Part shown: piece by piece, positions 9,021 to 17,002 of the stretch
Position numbering within the stretch: position 1 is the first letter of the stretch
How the letters are laid out: the number at the start of each line of letters is the position of its first letter
NCBI GenBank assembly: GCA_910578985.1
Contig: CAJTSF010000003.1
Coordinates: 1 to 64,000 of the forward strand
Length of the DNA: 64,000 nucleotides
Direction: 5' to 3'
Origin: an uncultured Odoribacter sp.
GTDB lineage: Bacteria; Bacteroidota; Bacteroidia; Bacteroidales; Marinifilaceae
Notes under the pieces: generated by a model
Database searches by the model: none
What the model saw: only the letters and a program-made list of their open reading frames with translations
Told to the model about the DNA's origin: nothing
Position numbers and translations under genes: made by a program

Positions 9021-9653
9021 TCACACTTTGACTTCAACGAGTTTCGAATCCGAAACCTTTTTGCCCTTGGCGGCGCGGAAGAAGACGTACACGCAGAGGT
9101 TCTCCGCTTGCCATCCCTCCTCCAAGGTCACCGTCACCGGCTCCTCCTCCGAGCGGGTGTTCAGTTCGACGACCTGCACCTCCATCAACTCCTTTTCCAG
9201 CAGCACGGCGTACAGCCGGTCGGAGCCTTCCCGCCTCCATCCGCGCTCCTGCGCGGGATGCGTGAACGTCAGGATGCCGTCCTCCCCGGCGGTCAGCGTC
9301 ACTTTCGGGGCTGCCAGATTGCCTTTGGCGCAGACGATGCGGGCGTAATCCACGGAGACCTCACCCGTTTCATTCACCGTGACCACCCCCGGGTTCGTAT
9401 GCATGAAGGCGTGCTCCGGTTCCTGCTTCCGCGGACGTCCCGGAAACCCCAGTGCCGCCGCCTCCCCGAACAGGCTTGCCAGGCTCACCAGCCCGACGAA
9501 CACCGTGCGTTGGTTCGCCTGCGCGGGCGTGTTCGACTTGTTTTTGGTGATTTTCATCTTCACGATTTTTTCACCTTTCCAGTCGCAGAACGTTTGTTCC
9601 CCGACGGAATTTTCAACTTCACTGCTAATCGCAGTTCCTTTATATTTTCCCAT
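9021..9653 (-). CDS. DUF6266-like protein, cassette 1 gene B
   Basis: A 210-residue protein of unknown function with no signal peptide. The N-terminus has the DUF6266-like layout: a short region ending in FCDWKGEKIVKMKITKN, then SNTPAQANQRTVF, followed by a helical stretch and beta-rich C-terminal half. It aligns with the protein at 54407-55039 (shared pattern TP.Q..QR, NVDY-type segment VSVDYARIV.., LTFTH). Its start overlaps the end of gene A by 14 bp, so the two are translationally coupled. I know of no established function for this family. The family assignment is from remembered sequence pattern. Confidence 0.6.
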   Translation of the reverse strand: MGKYKGTAISSEVENSVGEQTFCDWKGEKIVKMKITKNKSNTPAQANQRTVFVGLVSLASLFGEAAALGFPGRPRKQEPEHAFMHTNPGVVTVNETGEVSVDYARIVCAKGNLAAPKVTLTAGEDGILTFTHPAQERGWRREGSDRLYAVLLEKELMEVQVVELNTRSEEEPVTVTLEEGWQAENLCVYVFFRAAKGKKVSDSKLVEVKV

Positions 9654-10302
9654 AGCATTTGGTTTTTAAAAGTTTAAAATATTTGTTCTCACTGCACTCC
9701 TTCCCGTTGCGCGACACGAACGCCACGTACAGGTGGAGATACGCTTCCTGCCCTTCCGGCAGGCGGAACGTCGCCGTTCCGTCGCCCCGGCGGGCATCCC
9801 CGCACTCCGGCGCTTTGACGGCGAACGTTTCCCGGTCCTTCATCACGTAGAGCCGCAGGCGGTCCTCCGGCGAGGCGTTCGCCTGGAGGGGCGTCCCTTC
9901 CCATTCCACCCGCCACACCCCCTCTGCCTCCTCTCGCACCCGCAGCCCGTCCGGCAACGCCACCGCTCCCGCCGTGAGCTGCAACTTCGAGAAGTCGCAA
10001 ATCCGCCCGTCCCCGCCGAATGCCGGGAGGTTCCGCTGCACCAGCAGGTTGTACCCGTGCAGCATCATCCCCTCCGTCGCCTGCCGCCAGAAATCGTAAA
10101 TGCCCACCTCCTTCAACGCCTGGTAGAAGATGGCGATGGACGCCATCCGTTCCTGTTGAGCCACTTGCCCCGGCGCCGAAGGCGGCTTCACCTTCGAGGG
10201 CTTCCTGCGGATGCACCGCTTCCCGCGATACAGATAAACGACATAATCGCCTATTGTGCCTAAAAAACAACCCGGAATCGGATTCCTGTCTGATTCAATC
10301 AT
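9640..10302 (-). CDS. DUF6266-like protein, cassette 1 gene A
   Basis: A 220-residue protein that is clearly paralogous to the one at 53687-54376: both contain a V.YR-type N-terminal strand, a QQER(M/I)AS(I/L)A(I/V)F segment, GYNL(F/L)V.RN, and a DF.K(L/V).LTAG..(A/S)LPD segment in the same order. It also shows a weaker similarity in layout to its neighbour gene B, so A and B may be old duplicates. There is no signal peptide, no membrane segment and no recognised catalytic motif. It starts 145 bp from the divergent WYL regulator gene. Function unknown. Confidence 0.6.
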   Translation of the reverse strand: MIESDRNPIPGCFLGTIGDYVVYLYRGKRCIRRKPSKVKPPSAPGQVAQQERMASIAIFYQALKEVGIYDFWRQATEGMMLHGYNLLVQRNLPAFGGDGRICDFSKLQLTAGAVALPDGLRVREEAEGVWRVEWEGTPLQANASPEDRLRLYVMKDRETFAVKAPECGDARRGDGTATFRLPEGQEAYLHLYVAFVSRNGKECSENKYFKLLKTKCYGKI

Positions 10303-10422
10303 AATAGTTTGATTTTTAATTCATGACGCAAAGAAATAGCAGGTATGTGCCAGAATCTGTCCCTCTGATAAATAAAAAAAAGTTAAAAATGAACATTGGA
10401 ACGAATCATCGGGATTTTGATG

Positions 10423-10430
10423 TATTTTTG
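10423..10430 (+). promoter_or_regulatory. Possible -7 box of the WYL gene
   Basis: TATTTTTG matches TAnnTTTG, but it sits only 17 bp before the start codon and no TTTG is found at the usual distance upstream. Confidence 0.35.
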
Positions 10431-10447
10431 CATCAATCCCCAAAATC

Positions 10448-11371
10448 ATGGCAAATCTCAATTCGATACAGCGCTACCTCATCATCATCCGGAAAATCAA
10501 AATGAGTAACGGAATCTCCTTGCAGGACCTGAAACAGGCGGTCAAGGAAGAGATGCTCATGCACGGCGCCACCAACATCGCCCATGCCGACCGGACGTTG
10601 AAGAGGGACATCGCGGACATCCGGAATCGCCTGCACATCCCCATCGACTATTCCCGCATCTCGGGTTATTACATCCCCTCCGACGAAGCCTATTCCGAAG
10701 AATATCTCGAAACCCTCCTCGAATCGTTCGACATCCTCAACGTCTTGAATGCCGACACCGGCATGAACCACATCGTCTTCCCCGAACGCCAAAACTACCG
10801 CGGCACGGAACATCTCTATCCCCTCCTCGGTGCCATCCGGGAATCCCGCTTCGTCGCCTTCCGCTACCGTAAGTTCAAGGAATCCCGCCACACCGACCGC
10901 ATCATCGCCCCCTATGCCCTCAAGGAGTGCCACGGGCGCTGGTACCTTCTGGGCATCCAGCAAGGCGAACAGCAATTGAAAACCTTCGGTCTCGACCGCC
11001 TCTCGCTGCTGCGGAAACTGCCCGAAAAATACAGGCGGAAAGAAATCCCCGACCTCAAAGAGCACTACCGGGACTTTTTCGGCATCATCGCCATCGACAA
11101 ACTGCCGACGGAAGAAATTCTCATTTCCTTCAAGGAATCGGAGGGAAAATACGTCGAAAGCCTCCCCATCCACGCCTCCCAGCAGACCGTTCCCCACCCC
11201 TCCGACAGTGGACGCATGATGTTCCGTCTCCGCATGAAAATCACCCGGGACCTCCTCCTGGAACTCCTTTCGCGCGGCTCCTCCATGCAGGTGCACGCCC
11301 CCGACCACCTCCGGCAGGAAATCTGCCGCCTGCACCGCGAAGCGCTGGAAATCAATTCTCCGCAAGAATAA
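10448..11371 (+). CDS. WYL-domain transcriptional regulator
   Basis: The 307-residue protein has an N-terminal winged-helix-like region (about 1-75, starting NSIQRYLIIIRKIK), then a WYL domain with the segment KECHGRWYLLGIQ near residue 160, and a C-terminal WCX-like extension. WYL proteins bind small ligands or nucleic acids through the WYL domain and often repress defence or stress genes, but also serve general roles. It is transcribed away from the DUF6266-like cassette. A TATTTTTG box at 10423-10430 could be its promoter. No target can be named from the sequence. Confidence 0.88.
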   Translation: MANLNSIQRYLIIIRKIKMSNGISLQDLKQAVKEEMLMHGATNIAHADRTLKRDIADIRNRLHIPIDYSRISGYYIPSDEAYSEEYLETLLESFDILNVLNADTGMNHIVFPERQNYRGTEHLYPLLGAIRESRFVAFRYRKFKESRHTDRIIAPYALKECHGRWYLLGIQQGEQQLKTFGLDRLSLLRKLPEKYRRKEIPDLKEHYRDFFGIIAIDKLPTEEILISFKESEGKYVESLPIHASQQTVPHPSDSGRMMFRLRMKITRDLLLELLSRGSSMQVHAPDHLRQEICRLHREALEINSPQE

Positions 11372-11429
11372 AGACACCGAAATATTATTCGCCTGATTTT
11401 TACCGGAGTCGCTCTGCTTTCTCCCTATT

Positions 11430-11593
11430 ATCTTCGAGTAATCTCCGTATTTGCTCTATCCATAGCCTACCCTTTGCCCGGCTTTCGCCTATGTTGAAAT
11501 AGGCGGAGGGTAGGCGGGGGGTAGGCTATGGATAGGGATGACTGCCGGATTACTCGAAGATTATCCGAAGACAACCCGAAGAGTGCCCGAAGG
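11430..11593. repeat. Palindromic repeat P, copy 1
   Basis: This 164-bp sequence is identical to the one at 25611-25774. It folds on itself: CTATCCATAGCCTACC pairs with GGTAGGCTATGGATAG, CTTCGAGTAATC with GATTACTCGAAG, and an inner CGCCTAT/ATAGGCG hairpin sits at the tip. It fills the gap between the convergent WYL and BACON-lipoprotein genes, so it could work as a two-way terminator, or be a mobile palindrome of the REP/MITE kind. The remaining bases of the 315-bp gap show nothing else. Confidence 0.9.
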
Positions 11594-11686
11594 ATGACGG
11601 GGGAAAAGGCGTGGGGGAGAGGGTAAAAAAATCCCTCCCGATGCCCGGCATCGGGAGGGAAAATGGGGGAGGGGCGGCTCCCGGGG

Positions 11687-13882
11687 TTATTGGGAGCAGT
11701 TGCCGTTGAGCAAATCCGCACGTGTCGGGTTGTAGCCGCAGTAGGTGACCTCCAGGTCGTAGTAGCGCAGGAAATCATCCGAGAGGGCGCAGAAGTTTTT
11801 CAGTTTGGGGCAGTTGTCAATCTTGAGGATTTTTGCCCCGTTCAGCGCATTGGGGAAGGTTTGCAGACCACTCAAACCGTCGATGGAAAGCAATTGGTTA
11901 CAACTTGCTATTGTAACCGTTCCTCCCACGGTTTTCAGGGAGTTCAGCCCTTCCAAAGAGGTGAATTCTCCATATGTTATACTAACATTTCCTCCCACGT
12001 TGGTTAAATGATTCAGTCCGCTTAGAGAAGGGCAAGGTGAGTTATGACCTAATTTTACATATAAATCCTTTCCTATTTCTTTTAGACTGTCAAAACCTTC
12101 GAAAGATTGCAAGGCAGGAAGGCTGTTAGAAAATAAATCTATGGTAAAATCACCGATGTATTCCACTTTTCCCAATCCCGAGAAATTTTTCAGGCTCTTG
12201 GCGTTTATGTCATATCCCAACCTAAAGCTTCCAATCCTTTCCAGATTTTCCAATCCTCTGAAATCGGTCAGTTCATCAAAGGTGCCATCGATTTTTTGAC
12301 CATTTAAATATCCGTAATCTAAAAGGAAACTATTTATGGCAGTCAGATTTTCCAAGCCTTCAAAAGAGGCTAATACGGGAAATTTTCCTTTTAATTGAAA
12401 ACTACTGATGGTTTTGACATTCTTTAGTCCCTTGAATGAGGTTAAGGCATCGAATGTTCCTTCCAAGTCTATGCCCTGGTCATAACTGGTTACGGTAGTC
12501 AGATTCTCTAACCCTTCGAAAGACCTGAGTGAAGGGAAGTTTCCATGTAACCTAATTCCTAATGTTTTTATTCCGTTCAGCCCTTGGAAAGTGGTTAAAT
12601 ACCTGAAGGTGTTGTTGTTTTTGTATGCGCCTATGCATAAATAATCTAAACTCTCCAAAGTCTCCAGACCGCTGAAAGAAACCAAAGAAGGATAATTGCC
12701 TGTTAAATATAAGCACTTTACTTTTTCCAAGCCTGCCATACCTTGGAAAGATTGTAGATGGGGGCATTCGATGGTTAGGTAAGTTATTTTCTTTATCTGG
12801 TGATTGGAAAAGGCGGATAAGTCCGTGAAATCGGGGTCGTTGATTTCTATCGTTAAAGAATAGACTTCATCATATCCCCGGGCGATGAACTCCTTGATTT
12901 CTTCCACTGAAGTTAAGGTAACATCCTCCCAGCATACCGTCCAGGCTTTTCCCTCCTGGACAATGTGGAGCGTGTCGGCGAGCGTCCCGTTGCGGTCGGC
13001 GACAACCACTTCCCCGCTCCTTTGGTTGCGCGTGGGGTTGGCGGCGATGTCCAGCCGGAGGAGGTCCGCTCTTTCCACTGCCGGCGAAGCGGAGAGGGTG
13101 ATCCAGTCGGAGGCGGCGGGGATGATGACCTCATAATCGACGTTGGTTTGCAGGTCCACGGAGAGGGTCTGGGCGGCGGCGCTCAGGAAATGGCGGTCTT
13201 GCAGGAGGATCAGTTCCTCGCGCCGCGCCTGGAAGATGCGGACGGTGTCTGCCAGCGAGCCGCCGTTGTCCTTGAAGACGATGATGCCTTCGCGGGCGGC
13301 GTTGTCGGGGTTCGGGGCAATGGCGAAGTGTTTGTAGGCTGTCGTCAGCGCTTTGGTCGCCGGGGTGCTTGTTTCCTTTATCCAGTCCCTGTGGGCGGAG
13401 GGAATCGTGACGGAGTAGGTGAGGTTGCTTTTGACCTCGACGGTGATGGTGCCGCCTTCCTGTCCGAGCGTGTATTTCTCTTCCGTCAAGAGGAGGGCGT
13501 CTTTTTTCTTCTGGGTGACGGCGAGCACTTGGGTTTTCTTTCCGGACTTGACGGTCAGGTTGGTCGAGCGGTCGTCGTACTCCTCGTGGGGGAATGCCGT
13601 GACGCTCACCACGGCGTTGCCTTTGCCGCCGGTTTTGTCGGTCTTGCACCAGGTGCTGCCGTTGGTGAGGGTCCATTCGCCGTTGGCGACGATGCTGAAC
13701 GTTTTGGCGTTCCCGTTGTTGTCCAGCGTCAGGCTCGTGACGGAGAGGTTCAGGACGGTTTCCGCCGGCTGCTGTCCTCCCTGTTCTTCCTGCCCGGAGT
13801 CTTCCTTGTCCGGGATTTTGACTTCACATCCGGCGAAAAGCACCGGAATCATCATGGTCATGATAAGGGTTGATTTTTTCAT
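11687..13882 (-). CDS. BACON-domain and leucine-rich-repeat lipoprotein
   Basis: A surface lipoprotein of 731 residues. The signal peptide ends in the lipobox VLFAGC with Cys19, followed by an acidic linker. Three beta-sandwich units of BACON type follow (about 45-130, 130-225 and 225-315), each beginning with a strand pair and ending in a strand like VRIFQARRE or LHIVQEGK. From about residue 335 to the end are irregular leucine-rich units of pattern SFxGLExLxxI, like receptor-L or BspA-type repeats. BACON domains are common in Bacteroidota surface glycan or mucin binding proteins. It follows the Nmad2-like gene by 12 bp in an operon headed by element R1. Confidence 0.8.
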   Translation of the reverse strand: MKKSTLIMTMMIPVLFAGCEVKIPDKEDSGQEEQGGQQPAETVLNLSVTSLTLDNNGNAKTFSIVANGEWTLTNGSTWCKTDKTGGKGNAVVSVTAFPHEEYDDRSTNLTVKSGKKTQVLAVTQKKKDALLLTEEKYTLGQEGGTITVEVKSNLTYSVTIPSAHRDWIKETSTPATKALTTAYKHFAIAPNPDNAAREGIIVFKDNGGSLADTVRIFQARREELILLQDRHFLSAAAQTLSVDLQTNVDYEVIIPAASDWITLSASPAVERADLLRLDIAANPTRNQRSGEVVVADRNGTLADTLHIVQEGKAWTVCWEDVTLTSVEEIKEFIARGYDEVYSLTIEINDPDFTDLSAFSNHQIKKITYLTIECPHLQSFQGMAGLEKVKCLYLTGNYPSLVSFSGLETLESLDYLCIGAYKNNNTFRYLTTFQGLNGIKTLGIRLHGNFPSLRSFEGLENLTTVTSYDQGIDLEGTFDALTSFKGLKNVKTISSFQLKGKFPVLASFEGLENLTAINSFLLDYGYLNGQKIDGTFDELTDFRGLENLERIGSFRLGYDINAKSLKNFSGLGKVEYIGDFTIDLFSNSLPALQSFEGFDSLKEIGKDLYVKLGHNSPCPSLSGLNHLTNVGGNVSITYGEFTSLEGLNSLKTVGGTVTIASCNQLLSIDGLSGLQTFPNALNGAKILKIDNCPKLKNFCALSDDFLRYYDLEVTYCGYNPTRADLLNGNCSQ

Positions 13883-13894
13883 AGGATTTGGTAT

Positions 13895-14434
13895 TTATTG
13901 GTGATTGAATTGAATACATTCTGCTTTGTGTTGCCGGACGAATTCGATGAAGAGGACGGCTTGCCCGCCTGCGGTTTCCCAGCCTTTGAAATCCTGTCCG
14001 GCGGGAACCCTCGGGCGAAGTTCTTCGGGCACCTTCAACGATTGCTTGTCGCTGAAGTAATAAAACTCCTTGCACATCAGGACCGGCGCGTCGTCGTCGC
14101 ACTCTTCTTCGGGCGGACAGCCTCCGTCGCAACACGCTTCCTCGCCCTGTATCGATACGGAAGTCTTTCGGGTGTCATATTCCCGGTGGAATTCCTCCAC
14201 GGATATTTTCCTGTCCACGAGGGCGAGATAGACGAGCTGTTCTTCGCCCACCTCCGTCGGGCATGATTTCAGGCTTTTGGAAGTCCAGACCGCCATCCAG
14301 TCGCCGGGGCGGATGTGGATTCTTAACTTGGGTTTGCATGCCGGCAGTATCAGCTCTTTTTCGTACACGCACGGCGCTTTGCCCGTCACGTGCGTCATCT
14401 TGTAGCTGTAAAGCCGAGGTTCATGGTTTTCCAT
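13895..14434 (-). CDS. Nmad2-like protein, copy 1
   Basis: The 179-residue protein begins LYSYKMTHVTGKAPCVYEKE and continues with ILPACKPKLRIHIRPGDWMAVWT, PTEVGEEQLVYLA and EFYYFSDK. These match the layout of the 'nucleotide modification associated domain 2' family and of the second copy at 27440-28051. Compared with copy 2, the central part with the GDNIY motif is missing and a short Cys/Glu/Asp-rich loop (CCDGGCPPEEECDDD) takes its place. The family was named from phage and modification-linked operons; its biochemical activity is not established. No signal peptide, so cytoplasmic. The start codon lies 16 bp after the end of repeat element R1. Confidence 0.65.
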   Translation of the reverse strand: MENHEPRLYSYKMTHVTGKAPCVYEKELILPACKPKLRIHIRPGDWMAVWTSKSLKSCPTEVGEEQLVYLALVDRKISVEEFHREYDTRKTSVSIQGEEACCDGGCPPEEECDDDAPVLMCKEFYYFSDKQSLKVPEELRPRVPAGQDFKGWETAGGQAVLFIEFVRQHKAECIQFNHQ

Positions 14435-14450
14435 GGCTTTTTTGTTTGAC

Positions 14451-14770
14451 TACCCCAATTCCCTGACAGGTAAGTTTATAAAATGCAAAAAGCGTGGGAA
14501 CTTCTTCCGTTTTATCTACTCTGAGGATCTGGACTTCCCATGCTGAAATAAAACGATACCCCACGCGAACCAGATATATCGCCGAACGGCATATATGGCA
14601 AGCATGAGCGTTTGTATCGCTTCTCCCTCAGCATTGAAATTGTCCAGATTTCAGAGTAGGGACAAAGCAGAAACGCTTTCATCAATATGTTCATCCTCAC
14701 GGGCATGCCCGCAGGGACGAGACAAATGTAGATAAAATCTTTTTCTTTTACAAATCGCCCATGTGGGGTA
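14451..14770 (-). ncRNA. Repeat element R1: promoter-bearing structured leader or small RNA
   Basis: This 320-bp element is about 90% like R2 (31261-31582) and is bounded by TACCCCA and TGGGGTA. On the minus strand it contains a promoter (14723-14754), a first hairpin (AAACGCT/AGCGTTT at 14671-14677 and 14607-14613, with inner pairs), a small middle hairpin near 14574-14596, and a last hairpin (14548-14566 with 14492-14515) followed by TTTTTG. The two large loops are complementary in three blocks: 14651-14658 with 14517-14524, 14642-14649 with 14527-14534, and 14628-14634 with 14540-14546. It ends 16 bp before the Nmad2-like start codon. I do not recognise a known RNA family. Confidence 0.75.
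14723..14754 (-). promoter_or_regulatory. Promoter inside R1
   Basis: On the minus strand TTTG (14751-14754) and TACATTTG (14723-14730) are separated by 20 bp, a full match to the Bacteroidota -33/-7 promoter. Transcription should start near 14717 and run through the R1 hairpins towards the Nmad2-like and BACON-lipoprotein genes. Confidence 0.8.
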
Positions 14771-14822
14771 TCGGGGCAAATTTGGTCATTTTTGCGCGTG
14801 TTTTGCCGGTATTCATATAAAA

Positions 14823-14848
14823 AAGGAGAGCGTTGATGCGCTCTCCTT
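14823..14848 (-). terminator. Terminator downstream of mscL
   Basis: A stem AAGGAGAGCG with CGCTCTCCTT, 6-nt loop, followed by a T-run on the minus strand, 20 bp beyond the mscL stop codon. Confidence 0.85.
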
Positions 14849-14867
14849 CTTCTTTCTTTCTTCTTTT

Positions 14868-15293
14868 TTATTGCTTGTTTTCTTTCAGCAAATCGCGGAT
14901 TTCAGTCAATAGCTGTTCCTCTTTCGTTGGAGCGGGAGGGGCAGCCGGGGTTTCGTCTTTCTTTCTTTGCATGCTGTTGATGAGTTTGACGAGCAGGAAG
15001 ATGGAGAAGGCGATGATGATGAAGTCCAGCGTGACGTTCAGGAAGTTGCCGTAGTTGATGCTGACCGCTTCCGAAACGGCTCCGGTCACCGGATCGATTT
15101 GCGCCTGCTTGAGCACGATTTTCAGATTGGTGAAATTGACTCCGCCGAGCAGCAGCCCGATAGGCGGCATAATCAAATCACTGACGACAGAGGAGACAAT
15201 CTTGCCGAAAGCACCTCCGATGATGATACCGACTGCCATGTCCACGACATTGCCGCGCATGGCAAATGTTTTGAATTCTTTTAAGAAGTTCAT
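14868..15293 (-). CDS. mscL: Large-conductance mechanosensitive channel
   Basis: MscL opens under membrane tension and releases solutes on osmotic downshock. The 141-residue protein has the family start MNFLKEFKTFAMRGNVVDMAVGI, the glycine-rich first helix (VGIIIGGAFGKIVSSVV), the periplasmic loop, the second helix (LDFIIIAFSIFLLVKLIN) and the charged C-terminal bundle EEQLLTEIRDLLKE. A short Ala/Pro-rich linker lies before the bundle. It follows the nucleoside kinase gene by 32 bp and is followed by a terminator. Confidence 0.98.
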   Translation of the reverse strand: MNFLKEFKTFAMRGNVVDMAVGIIIGGAFGKIVSSVVSDLIMPPIGLLLGGVNFTNLKIVLKQAQIDPVTGAVSEAVSINYGNFLNVTLDFIIIAFSIFLLVKLINSMQRKKDETPAAPPAPTKEEQLLTEIRDLLKENKQ

Positions 15294-15325
15294 AATCGTA
15301 TGTTTTTAGTGGTTATTTATTTGGG

Positions 15326-17002
15326 TTAATATCTGAAACTGCTACCGCCTAAAAACTCGCGTATGATGGACGTTGGCGGAATCTCGTTCGTCGGAATGGC
15401 GCGGATATAGGAGAAGAACTTCAACAGCCGAAGCGCTTTGGAGTACTCCGGATTCTGTTGGGCCACCTCCTGCAATAAAGGTTCCGCCTGGGTTTTCAAG
15501 GCGCCCAATTCGTAGATGAGGGCGGAGTTGAATATGGCATCCGCCTCTTCCTGGTAGGGGACGATGTGTTTTTGCTCGCCCAACAGCACGCTTTCCCAGC
15601 GCTTCAACGTGTCGGTCGCCGAGTTGTTGCGGTATTTGTGGTCGCGCACCATGCGGCGGATCAGGCGGTTGTCGGTCGGGTTGATGAGGTTGTGGCTGTC
15701 GATGGCGATGGAGGTCAATGCCGAAACGAATATCTTGAACAGGGCGTCCGGAGGCAGCAATTGGGTGAGTTTGGGATTCAACCCGTGGATGCCTTCCACG
15801 ATAATCACGTTGTTCGGCGCGATGCGCAGTTTTTCGCCATCGTAATACCGCTTGCCTGCCTCGAAGGAGAATTTCGGGATTTCGACCTCTTCCCCTGCCA
15901 GAAGGTGGCGGATGTTGTCCGTGAAAGTGGCGATATCCAGCGCGTCGATGGTTTCGTAGTCGTATTCGCCTTTTTCATCCAAGGGGGTGTCTTCCCGATT
16001 GACGAAATAGTTGTCCAACGAGAGATTGACGGGGCGGATTCCATTGACAGTTAGTTGTACGGCGAGGCGTTTGCTGAACGTGGTTTTCCCGGAAGAGGAG
16101 GGACCGGCGATGAGAATCACTTTGACCTTTTTTCTCCGGGACTTGATTTGGTCGGCAATCTGGGAAATCTTTTTCTCGTGCAAGGCTTCGCTGATTTTGA
16201 TGACCGGATTGTCCCGTTTGCTTTCCGTCAGTTTGTTGAGGCTGCCGATGTCGGAAACTTCGAGGATTTTCGCCCATTCCTTGTGCTCGTTGAACACTTG
16301 GAACAGCTTGTCCTGCCGGATAAACGGGCGCAGCTCGGAGGGGTTGTGGCGGTCGGGCAACTGCAACAGCATGCCTCCCTTGTAAGGAATCAGCCCGAAG
16401 GTTTGCAGGCATCCGGTGGAGGGGCATAAAGTGCCGTAGAAATAGTCCGGCAGTTTGTCTATGTAATAGAGCGAGGAGTACAGTTTGCCGCGGGTTTCCA
16501 ATAAATCGGTCTTGTCCTTCAGCCCTTTTTTACGGAACAGCTGCACCACTTTTTCCGTGGGGATATTTTCACGGGTGATGGGATAATCGGCAGCGATGAT
16601 TTGCCGCATCTCTTCCCGTAGGCGGTCGATGATTTCCGCGGTCAGTTTCGTGTCCGGATGGCTGATGCGGCAATAGATGCCGTTGGACAGGAAGTATTCC
16701 ACCCGGAGCAACCGCCTCGGATACAATTGCGTCACCGCTTTGTAGAGAACGAATATCAGGGAACGGGTGTTCACGCTGTAGCCGTCCAAAGAGGTCATAT
16801 CGACATAATTGATGCGCGATGGTGCCATGATAACGTACTGCAAGTCCTGTAATTGGTTGTTTACCAATGCGCCCATGACAGGGTAGCGGTTCTCGGGATG
16901 AATGATTTGCTGAAGTTCGCCGACAGTTGTCCCGGGAGCGACATGGTAGTCCCGTCCTGTATTTTCACAAGTGATGGTGATTGTTTTCATGGTTTCAGTC
17001 AT
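15326..17002 (-). CDS. Uridine kinase-like nucleoside kinase with TGS domain
   Basis: The 558-residue protein has an N-terminal TGS-like domain (about 5-65), then a ThrRS second-additional-domain-like region (to about 230), and a C-terminal P-loop kinase with GPSSSGKTTFSKRL near residue 300, SLDNYF and IVEGIHGLNP. This architecture is the standard 'nucleoside kinase' of Bacteroidota, presumed to phosphorylate uridine or cytidine; the role of the N-terminal part is unknown. The ATG at 17002 overlaps the stop of the transglycosylase gene (ATGA); a second in-frame Met follows four codons later and is equally possible. Confidence 0.9.
   Translation of the reverse strand: MTETMKTITITCENTGRDYHVAPGTTVGELQQIIHPENRYPVMGALVNNQLQDLQYVIMAPSRINYVDMTSLDGYSVNTRSLIFVLYKAVTQLYPRRLLRVEYFLSNGIYCRISHPDTKLTAEIIDRLREEMRQIIAADYPITRENIPTEKVVQLFRKKGLKDKTDLLETRGKLYSSLYYIDKLPDYFYGTLCPSTGCLQTFGLIPYKGGMLLQLPDRHNPSELRPFIRQDKLFQVFNEHKEWAKILEVSDIGSLNKLTESKRDNPVIKISEALHEKKISQIADQIKSRRKKVKVILIAGPSSSGKTTFSKRLAVQLTVNGIRPVNLSLDNYFVNREDTPLDEKGEYDYETIDALDIATFTDNIRHLLAGEEVEIPKFSFEAGKRYYDGEKLRIAPNNVIIVEGIHGLNPKLTQLLPPDALFKIFVSALTSIAIDSHNLINPTDNRLIRRMVRDHKYRNNSATDTLKRWESVLLGEQKHIVPYQEEADAIFNSALIYELGALKTQAEPLLQEVAQQNPEYSKALRLLKFFSYIRAIPTNEIPPTSIIREFLGGSSFRY

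Noticed and set aside
9733..10263. Open frames opposite cassette 1
   Set aside because: They are Arg/Pro-rich shadows of the DUF6266-like genes, which are supported by paralogues elsewhere in the window.
14517..14658. Loop inverted repeats of R1 as ends of an invertible promoter
   Set aside because: The promoter lies outside the repeats, both copies have the same orientation, and nested stems around the loops fit RNA folding better. No recombinase gene is near.
14512..14706. Small minus-strand frame inside R1 (MPVRMNILMKAFLLCP...)
   Set aside because: The frame is kept in R2 for about 48 codons, but a one-base length change between the copies shifts it afterwards, and the covarying loops explain the conservation better as RNA.
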